From assembly GCA_024803745.1 (NCBI GenBank), contig JANJXV010000152.1, positions 868,001-932,000 of the forward strand: 64,000 bases of DNA. The letters are read 5' to 3'. The position numbers were made by a program, and so were the translations under genes. Under the pieces are notes generated by a model that was not told the origin of the DNA, made no database searches, and worked only from the letters and a program-made list of their open reading frames with translations. The stretch comes from Megascapheus bottae (lineage: Eukaryota > Chordata > Mammalia > Rodentia > Geomyidae). Below, in pieces: positions 56,619 to 64,000 of this stretch; within the stretch, counting starts at the first letter, position 1; every line of letters starts with the position of its first letter.

Positions 56619-56815
56619 AACATTTTTCTGCCAGTCTTGGGGCTTGAACTCATGGCCTAAGCACAGTCCTTGAGCTTTCTCAAGGCTAGGGCTCTGCCAC
56701 TTGAGCCACAATGCCACTTCTGGCTTTTTCTGTTTATGTGGTACCAAGTAGTCGAACCCAGGGATTTATGCATGCTAGGCAAGCACTCTACCAGTAGACC
56801 ACGCTCCTGGCCCTA
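56619..56815 (-). repeat. Dimeric tRNA-derived SINE
   Basis: Full-length minus-strand copy with moderate divergence. Confidence 0.88.
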
Positions 56816-56857
56816 TCATAACAATTTCTGAAAGTTGTAAGAATATTCTTACTTCAG

Positions 56858-57523
<666 letters not shown>

Positions 57524-57602
57524 CCTAGTGGTACATGCCTGCAATCCCAGTACTAAGAAAGTTGAGGCAGGCTGATCACAAGTTCAATGCCAGCCTGAGG
57601 TG
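57524..57602 (+). repeat. B1 fragment
   Basis: GGTACATGCCTGCAATCCCA and GAGGCAGGCTGATCACAAG, close to canonical B1. Confidence 0.82.
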
Positions 57603-58021
57603 CATTGGGAGATCCAATCACAATTTCTTTTTACTCTCACTTCTGATGTAAGGAAATATGTTCTTTTGCCACAGGTGAGATGCCCATGTCCCCAACAAAG
57701 TCCTTTCTGTGAGAGTCTGCTGTCAACCACACAGCTTTTCTCACTACCTTTCTCCTCTGCAAGGATTAAACTTAACAGGAAGAAACAAAATAACCTCTGC
57801 TTTATCTCTATGGTGATAATTCTAAAATTTCAGCGTAAAACCCCGATTTCTTTCACAGTTATGAGCCTTGCATGTCTTGCTTCTGTCTGTCTCATACATT
57901 TCCAGGTCATTCCGTGCTCTGTGTACCATCACCACAGCATGATGAACCCTGATTATTCTCCTTTTATATTTTTCCTTTTTTCCCATTACCAGAGCTTTAC
58001 ACCCTTGCTCTACTTTCTTAA
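57603..58021. other. No gene recognised
   Basis: A 160-codon frame (57600-58082) lacks any domain and runs through repeats. I treat it as chance. Confidence 0.5.
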
Positions 58022-58193
58022 ATTGATGTCCTGTGCTCTACCACTTGAGCAAAACCTCTGGGAGGGCTATTTTCCAAGCTAATTAGAGATCAAATCTTGC
58101 AGATTTTTCTGCCAAAGGTTTGTTTTGAATTGTGATACTCAAATCTCACCTTCCAAATGTCTAGGATTCAAGGGGTGAGCCACTTGCACCTGG
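58022..58193 (-). repeat. B1-ID composite SINE, partial
   Basis: The minus strand starts CCAGGTGCAAGTGGCTCACC. Confidence 0.7.
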
Positions 58194-58383
58194 TTTTGAA
58201 TCCAGAAGTTTCATGACCACCTAAACACAGCTTTACTCCAAGTTCATCTCCAGACTTTCCATTGCTAGCCTTGTCAGCTACTGACTGAGCATTTGAAACA
58301 TGTTTGTGTGAACTAAATGTGCTCAGAGTATATTTTGAATAAAATATATAAGAGTTATCAGGAATTTCAACGTAAACACAGCC

Positions 58384-58523
58384 CAGCACTGGTGGCTCAA
58401 GACTGTAATCCTAGCTAATCAGGAGCCTGAAATCTGAGGATTGTGATTCAAAGTCAGCCTGGGAAGGAAAGTATGTGAGACTCCAGAAAACTGGAAGTGG
58501 CTCTGTGGCTTAAAAATGTAGGG
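58384..58523 (+). repeat. B1-ID composite SINE, cut by an L1
   Basis: B1 half plus the start of the ID half, ending abruptly at the L1 5' end. Confidence 0.85.
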
Positions 58524-59227
58524 TGGGGAGTTACGAAGATGGCGCCGAGACAATAGGGACGCTGCTTAGCTTTCTCTGACAAAAAGAGAGAACCAGGGAC
58601 TCCCACGAGCCAACTTTCTAAAGAAATCCATGACAACAAACTCAAAAAGCAATGGAGAAGGATTCAAACCGGAAAAGAAATCCAGATAAAGCTCACATCC
58701 AACTTTCTCAAAGAATTTCGAACGCGAGGACCCCTCCCCCACCTCTCGCCCAAAGCCGCGGAAAGCCGCACCAGATCAAGCTGTGAAAAGCGGCTTGAGC
58801 TGGCACCGGCTCCACGCAGGGAAAGCTGGGGCGGGCACGGGCCCTAATCCACGAAAAGTGGCGGCAGTGGAGGACACCAGGCTGGGAACCCAACGGCTGC
58901 AGAAACCAGCACAGAACAGGGCCAGTGAATGGCGGAACGAGTGGAACCCAGACACGGAACCAAACAGCAAGCAGCAGGACCCAGATGCAGAACACAGGCG
59001 GCGGCGGAGACCCGAGGGGAGTGAAAGACTCCCCACCACCGTGGAACACCCGCAGACGGACACAGAGGCGTGAGTAATACAGCGCGTCCCCAAACACATC
59101 GGGAAAGCGGAGCGGGTGCCAAGCAATAGAACTTAACTCAGACCCCAACACCCCGCCCCGAGAAAGACTGGAGGGAGCAGGGGGCAAGGAATTCAGAATC
59201 CTGTCCCTCCCCTCAATAGCCCCCTCC

Positions 59228-59460
59228 CTCAGGCCATTGACTGGAGATTGACAGGCGGGCTACCCATAAGACCCAGCACCCCATCAAGGGAGGCAGGGCT
59301 GTCCCAACTCCCACCCACCCAACAGGCTCAACCCCCAGCCCTCTGACTGGAGACTGACAAGCGGGTGGACCCTAAGACTCAGCACCCCACCAGGGGAGGC
59401 GGAGCTGTCCCAGCTCCCACCCGCCCACCAGGCTCCTCACACAGGCCACTGGATCTGGAG
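59228..59460 (+). repeat. 106-bp tandem monomers in the L1 5' UTR
   Basis: Two full units and the start of a third, with shared blocks such as AAGAC(C/T)CAGCACCCC and GGAGGC(A/G)G(G/A)GCTGTCCCA. Confidence 0.82.
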
Positions 59461-60339
59461 AGTGGAGGGCTTTGAGACCCTACCTTACAAAAGTGGGTAG
59501 GGGGTGCGGGTAAATAGGAGCCAGCATCTGCCCCCCGTCAATTCTCGAGCGGGGCATCCTCCAGCTGGAAACCCTGAGCAAGACACCACCGAGGGCTGCC
59601 CCCACAGTCACAGACTCTGACAAAGCAGTGGAAACACAGCAGGGATCTGAAGGGCCGACCAGCAGCCAAGATCCCCTTCTGAGAACCAAAAAGGCACAGC
59701 TCCGCCCTTGGAGCCCACGCCCCCAGCTGGGCCCCGCCCCTGGGAACAGAGGGGCCTCCTGCTGGTCCTGCTGAGAGGTCCTGAAACTCTCAATCCCCAG
59801 ACCCTTGGCTTGGGGCCACCCCTGGAAGCAGCACAGGAAAACGTCCGCCAACCACGCTCAGACAGAAGCTCGCAGATCCATCCCATGGTCCACAGTGAGG
59901 CCACTGGTTGGGCTAAGAGCTAGTCGCGCAGAAACACATAAGTTTTATTCTAATACTTTCCAAATACTCTACCTACTTACCCCCTGACCTCTCTCATTCT
60001 ATTTTTCTATCTCTGGACCTCTGCTCCTCTTTCAACCCTTATACTGCATGGATCTACACTTGATGGCTGTTGAGCAACATTGTATATCTAGGTGTTTAAT
60101 TATCCTCTAGGCTCAGAGGGACTTAAAGACAATAGAGATTGGATTGAGAGGCTTATTGTTTTGAATATAAATTGCTTATCAGTGAAAAATTAGACTAGTC
60201 GGTAACTGCACGAAAAGAAAGAGTGATAACACCAATCAAAACTCGTGAACATCTAGAATCTGCCAGCTACAGAGGTCTAGGTTGGTTATGTATGAAAAAC
60301 TATAATCGTGTTTAGTATTAATCTTGCTCCCATTTTCAA

Positions 60340-60743
60340 ATGGGCAGAACAAGAAACTCAAGAAAAATGTCAAATCAAGGAACAACACCTCCCACCTCCC
60401 CCACCCAATGTAAACAGCCAATGGAACAGTCACTGGCAAGCCTAGAGGAGAGTCTTCCAAGTGCTGTACAAATGCAATTGATAAACATCATTAATGAAAA
60501 ATGTGAAAATATAAAGAAAGAGATAAGGGAGGAAGCCATAGCTGAACAAGAGGAAACCATAAACAAGGTGATAAGTGAAAAAGAAGGAGCCATAAAGGAA
60601 GCCATAATAAAGGCTGTTCAAAGAAAGATGGATGAATTCATAGAATCCACAAATAAAAAGGTGACCGAACTCCAGCAAATGTTCAAAGAAAATAAAGCTA
60701 CTGAGCTAACCACTCAAATGGAAATCAAGGAGCTAAAGAAATC
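60340..60743 (+). pseudogene. L1 ORF1, N-terminal part, disrupted by provirus D
   Basis: 134 open codons starting MGRTRNSRKMSNQG and continuing into a coiled coil (QEETINKVISEKEGAIKEAI). Unlike the L1 at 47062 it has no stop up to the provirus. The trimerising coiled coil is present; the RNA-binding domains would follow on the other side. Confidence 0.88.
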
Positions 60744-61079
60744 TGTCGGGAGCAAGAGTGGAAACAAACTGTACTTTGATTTGCATCAGATAATTGCTTG
60801 ATTATCTTATTGTTTTTTGGCCTTCTCCTGTTCAATTGATCTGAGATTTACCATATGAATGTAACCCTCAACAGCTCCCTGATTAACGATCTGGATGTAA
60901 CACCTGGGAGGGCCCTGGTCTCGGGAGGGGATAAAAACTTGGTGTTGAGAATAAACGAGGCGGCAGGTTTCGCTTGGGCTGCAGACCTCCTGGACCCGAT
61001 GTGTTTGTCTCTCTTCTAATTTTTCCAGTCCCTGCCCCTTATTTCAGGAACCCCAATTTGCTGCCGGGAGGCCCCGGCA
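60744..61079 (+). repeat. Provirus D 5' LTR (336-bp type)
   Basis: Starts TGTCGGGAGCAAGAGTGG and ends CCCCGGCA. GGGATAAAAA and GAATAAACG supply the TATA-like and polyadenylation signals. Confidence 0.93.
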
Positions 61080-61081
61080 TC

Positions 61082-61099
61082 TGGCGCCCGAACAGGGAC
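61082..61099 (+). other. Primer binding site, tRNA-Lys3 type, provirus D
   Basis: TGGCGCCCGAACAGGGAC, two bases after the LTR. Confidence 0.93.
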
Positions 61100-61139
61100 C
61101 CTGAAAATCTGGGACGAAGGTGAAGGACCCCTCCCTGTG

Positions 61140-61145
61140 GTGAGT
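61140..61145 (+). promoter_or_regulatory. Candidate major splice donor of provirus D
   Basis: GTGAGT in TGTG/GTGAGTAAC, shared by proviruses A-D. Confidence 0.5.
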
Positions 61146-61191
61146 AACACATCGTAGGACTATTAAGAGAGTATAGTCAGGAGTAAAAATT

Positions 61192-63075
61192 ATGGGTCAA
61201 GCTAATAGCCATGAGTTATTTCTACCGATCTTAACAGGCCTATTTGAAGCCCACGGAACGTGGGTGGAAGAGGGGGTGCTTCAGAGCTTCCTACAGTTTC
61301 TCGAGGAAGCATGCCCGAGGTCTGTAGAGGAGGCATTCCAAAAAGCCTGGCAGCGGATAGGAAAAAGAATTCAAGATTATTATGAGGTATATGGCCCCGA
61401 AAAGACCCCAATAGAGGCTACTACTGTATGGAATTTAGTAAGTAAATACATAGATCCTCTACATGAAGATGCTGAATTTAATCTTGAATTAAGGGAACTT
61501 TATGAGTTAAAGGACCCTTCTGAAGAACCTGAGGCTGAGCCATATGCCGCAGCCCAAGAGAGTCTAAGTGAGATCTTGCAAAGGGAACAACAACCAGTAG
61601 ATATTGAGTATCAGAATTCAGGTTTGAATATCAAGGAGGAAAGTTATGATGAGTCAATGGAGGGCCGAATGGCTACAATGGAGAAGAAGTTAGAAGAAAT
61701 CCTACATTTTCTATCGAAAATGGGGACAGAGCAGAGAGCCCCCTCAGAAGTAGGAAAGAAATATGACCCTCAGGCCACTATGGTGTCTTCTCCTAAACCT
61801 TACCCCTCACACCCACCGCCTCAGGCTGCAGCCTTACGGCCTCAATCCCTTTCTCAACCTTTAGGCAAGCCTAAAGGCCCTAACAACAAGTCCCTTTTAA
61901 CAGGCACTACAACCAGGCACAGTGCATCGCAATTAAACCTGACTCAGGCTGCTAGAGAGAGGGAAGGTATTTCAGGGCCTCGATGCTTCCCTAGTTTGGT
62001 TGATCATGATGAACAAGTATACCATCAACCTGTTCCTGTTAAACTGTTACAGGATTTAAAAAATGCCTGCTCCCAATATGGGCCAACTGCCCCTTTTACT
62101 CAAGCAATATTGGAGGCCGCGTGTGCTGGTATTGCATGCCCAAATGACTGGAAGCGGCTTGCCAGAGCATGCCTTAGTGCGGGAGAGTACTTATTATGGG
62201 AGACAGAGTTCACTGCACAGTGTCGGGCTAAAATTGAAACAAATAGGTCTAAGAACCTGCCTTACACTGTTGATCAGTTGTTAGGAGAGGGAACCTATAA
62301 AAACACCAAAGATCAATTGGGTTATGCAAAGGAGGCCTATTTACAAATAAATGCTGCGGCGAGAGAGGCTTGGAAAAAGTTACGCAATTCCAATCGTACA
62401 AAAAATCTAGTAGAAGTTAAACAAGGACCAAATGAGCCTTATTTAGAATTTTTGTCTCGATTAATGGAGACTGCAGACCGCCTAGTACAAGATGAGAATG
62501 CAAGGGAGATTATAGTTAGACACATAGCCTATGAAAATGCCAACGCCGCCTGTCAGGCAGCTATCAGACCCCATAGGAATAAGGGAGGAATCACGGACTT
62601 TATTTCACTGTGTGCTGATATTGGACCCTCCCATGTACAAGGCCTTACTTTAGCTGCCGCTCCTCAAGGAAAGACTGTTACTGAGTCTCTAAAATATAGA
62701 GGTCAGCGGCATTCTCGGGCTGCTAGACCCCCAGGGCGTTGCTTCTCTTGTGGACAAATAGGACATTGGATGACGCAATGCCCATGCCAGGCCAGGCAAA
62801 AGAGAGAAAAATTACCTGGCACATGTCCACGCTGTGGTAAAGGGAAGCACTGGGCTAAAGATTGCAGGTCAAGAACAGATCGCAATGGCCGCCCGCTTTC
62901 GGGAAACTGGAGGAGGGGCCAGCCCCTGGCCCCGCAAAACCATGGGGCAGTCCCTCCCTCTTCTCGGCCACAAGTGCATCTTCTAACAACCCCCCAAGAT
63001 CAGTCTCCGGCCTCCTCCGTGCCACCCCAGGAAGTGCAGGATTGGACCTCTGTTCCTCCACCTGCTCAGTATTGA
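61192..63075 (+). CDS. gag: Provirus D gag polyprotein
   Basis: An open frame of 627 codons with start MGQANSHE, so a myristoylation glycine is present. Matrix, proline-rich spacer and capsid follow, with the major homology region [14 protein letters not shown]. Two zinc knuckles, [14 protein letters not shown] and [14 protein letters not shown], both have all four metal ligands. The frame is unbroken, so this is the best-preserved Gag here. It would build particles and package RNA, but pro-pol of the same copy is frameshifted. Confidence 0.95.
   Translation: MGQANSHELFLPILTGLFEAHGTWVEEGVLQSFLQFLEEACPRSVEEAFQKAWQRIGKRIQDYYEVYGPEKTPIEATTVWNLVSKYIDPLHEDAEFNLELRELYELKDPSEEPEAEPYAAAQESLSEILQREQQPVDIEYQNSGLNIKEESYDESMEGRMATMEKKLEEILHFLSKMGTEQRAPSEVGKKYDPQATMVSSPKPYPSHPPPQAAALRPQSLSQPLGKPKGPNNKSLLTGTTTRHSASQLNLTQAAREREGISGPRCFPSLVDHDEQVYHQPVPVKLLQDLKNACSQYGPTAPFTQAILEAACAGIACPNDWKRLARACLSAGEYLLWETEFTAQCRAKIETNRSKNLPYTVDQLLGEGTYKNTKDQLGYAKEAYLQINAAAREAWKKLRNSNRTKNLVEVKQGPNEPYLEFLSRLMETADRLVQDENAREIIVRHIAYENANAACQAAIRPHRNKGGITDFISLCADIGPSHVQGLTLAAAPQGKTVTESLKYRGQRHSRAARPPGRCFSCGQIGHWMTQCPCQARQKREKLPGTCPRCGKGKHWAKDCRSRTDRNGRPLSGNWRRGQPLAPQNHGAVPPSSRPQVHLLTTPQDQSPASSVPPQEVQDWTSVPPPAQY
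62901..62948 (+). promoter_or_regulatory. gag/pro-pol -1 frameshift signal, provirus D
   Basis: Slippery GGGAAAC at 62901-62907 in gag phase, 7-nt spacer, stem 62915-62921 with 62927-62933, loop GCCCC able to pair with GGGGC at 62944-62948. Confidence 0.87.
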
Positions 63076-64000
63076 CCCCAGAGATGGGGACACAGCTCTC
63101 CCCACGGGGGTCTTCGGCCCCCTTCCCCCGGGAGTGGCTGGATTGCTGTTAGGGCGAAGTAGCTCAGCCCTTAAAGGGATACAGATTACACCTGGCAAAA
63201 TTGACCAGGATTTTACTGGAGAAATCAAAGTTATGGCCTCTGCCCCGAAACACGTGGTATCGATCCCAGCCGGTCAAAAATTAGCACAATTAATACTTGT
63301 GCCTTTACCTCCCGGGGAGACTGCTAATTCCCCATGTGGACAGAGAGGATTTAGATCTTCTGATATCTATTGGGTACAAAGCATAAAACAAGAGAGGCCT
63401 GAGATGACTATATTTATACAAGAAAAGCCCTTTAAAGGAATATTAGACACTGGAGCAGATGTGTCTGTGATATCTAAAAAACATTGGCCAGCCCAATGGC
63501 CCCTGACAACCTCTATGACTTCCCTACAGGGGGTTGGGCAAGCAACTGACCCACAGCAGAGCAGTGCGATCCTTGTTTGGAGAGATGAGGAAGGGCACTC
63601 TGGTCATTTTCAGCCATTTGTCTTGGATCATCTGCCAATTAATTTATGGGGTCGTGATATCATGGAAAAAATGGGAGTGTATATGTTTAGTCCTAGTGCT
63701 GCGGTCACTAAGCAGTTACTTGATCAAGGCCTCCTCCCCTTTAGGGGACTAGGCCGAGCAGCACAGGGGGAGCTAGAGCCACTCCAACCCCAGTCTCACC
63801 CTACGAGACAAGGATTGGGGTATCCCTTGACGGGAGCTGTCGTTTGCCCTCCCCCTCATGCTGATCCCATAAATTGGCTCTCTGAACGACCGGTATGGGT
63901 TGAACAGTGGCCTCTTTCACTAGAAAAGATCATTGCAGTACAGCAGCTGGTACAGGAGCAGCTGGACTTGGGGCATGTGGCCCCTTCTAACTCTCCATGG
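62904..64000 (+). pseudogene. pol: Provirus D pro-pol start, frameshifted, runs off the window
   Basis: After the slip site the frame reads [16 protein letters not shown] and GSAGLDL (dUTPase), then loses phase near 63094, where one base is missing relative to provirus B. In the shifted frame it stays open to the end with [15 protein letters not shown], the protease DTGAD and the beginning of reverse transcriptase. The remainder lies outside. The same domains as in provirus B are expected. Confidence 0.92.

Larger units (their letters stand above)
58524..60743 (+). mobile_element. L1 with complete 5' end, ORF1 interrupted by provirus D
   Basis: The 5' UTR starts GGGGAGTTACGAAGATGGCG, is GC-rich and runs to 60339. 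It includes tandem units with a 106-bp period (anchor GACTGGAGA at 59239 and 59345, a diverged third at 59451). ORF1 begins at 60340. The rest lies beyond the provirus and outside the window. Confidence 0.9.
60744..64000 (+). mobile_element. Provirus D: betaretrovirus-like ERV, 5' part in window
   Basis: A 336-bp LTR, Lys3 primer site, leader, an open gag and the start of pro-pol. The leader after the primer site (GACGAAGGTGAAGGACCCC) is like provirus B, while the LTR is the A type. The host six bases before the LTR are GAAATC; the far end is outside. Confidence 0.94.

Noticed and set aside
57600..58082. 160-codon open frame
   Set aside because: Composition is that of the local AT-rich DNA, part of it is a SINE, and no domain or conserved start is visible.

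Overview
The window is mammalian nuclear DNA and almost certainly from a rodent. It carries ID elements, B1 (7SL-derived) monomers, B1+ID composites, a very abundant dimeric tRNA-derived SINE, L1 elements with rodent-style monomeric 5' UTRs, (CA)n tracts and a mitochondrial insertion. Dimeric tRNA SINEs and B1-ID composites suggest a castorimorph rodent (kangaroo rat, pocket mouse, gopher or beaver group). That species-level guess is inference. I recognise no intact host protein-coding gene. The window is a graveyard and possible nursery of retroelements.

Layout. 1-1370: nuclear mitochondrial insert spanning tRNA-Glu, cytochrome b and tRNA-Thr/Pro. 2468-3345: olfactory receptor pseudogene. 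5584-11304: provirus A, betaretrovirus-like, internally deleted, with perfect 6-bp target duplications. 11330-14100: SINE-rich. 14520-15480: CpG island with a 37-bp tandem array. 16759-25911: provirus B on the minus strand, inserted into a SINE, with open gag and pro-pol frames, no env, and an antisense fragment of ribosomal protein S2 mRNA near its 3' LTR. 28182-29541: provirus C, an LTR-gag fragment with an inverted junction. 30140-31275: L1. 31559-33895: an older gammaretrovirus-like LTR and gag with a tRNA-His-type primer site, running directly into a golgin-A2-like pseudogene (33900-34830). 34903-58523: mostly L1 fragments, SINEs, simple repeats and unassigned sequence. 58524-60743: an L1 whose ORF1 is interrupted by provirus D (60744 to the window end), with open gag and a frameshifted pro-pol.

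The four betaretrovirus-like copies belong to one lineage. They share a tRNA-Lys3-type primer site, a myristoylatable Gag with two zinc knuckles, and a gag/pro-pol -1 frameshift signal (GGGAAAC, 7-nt spacer, H-type pseudoknot). In copy B, dUTPase, protease, reverse transcriptase, RNase H and integrase lie in one continuous frame. Both copies with a visible 3' half (A and B) have lost env in the same way. They carry instead about 2.9 kb of shared non-coding sequence that includes an ID-type SINE, so this env-less form amplified as such. Two LTR types (336 and 401 bp) are combined with different leaders, which points to recombination.

The most notable points are the antisense RPS2 segment whose ends fit a template switch during plus-strand DNA synthesis, the env-less amplifying lineage with retained splice donors, the intact frameshift pseudoknot, and the gammaretroviral gag-golgin juxtaposition. 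All family assignments come from reading motifs by eye; no database search was possible.
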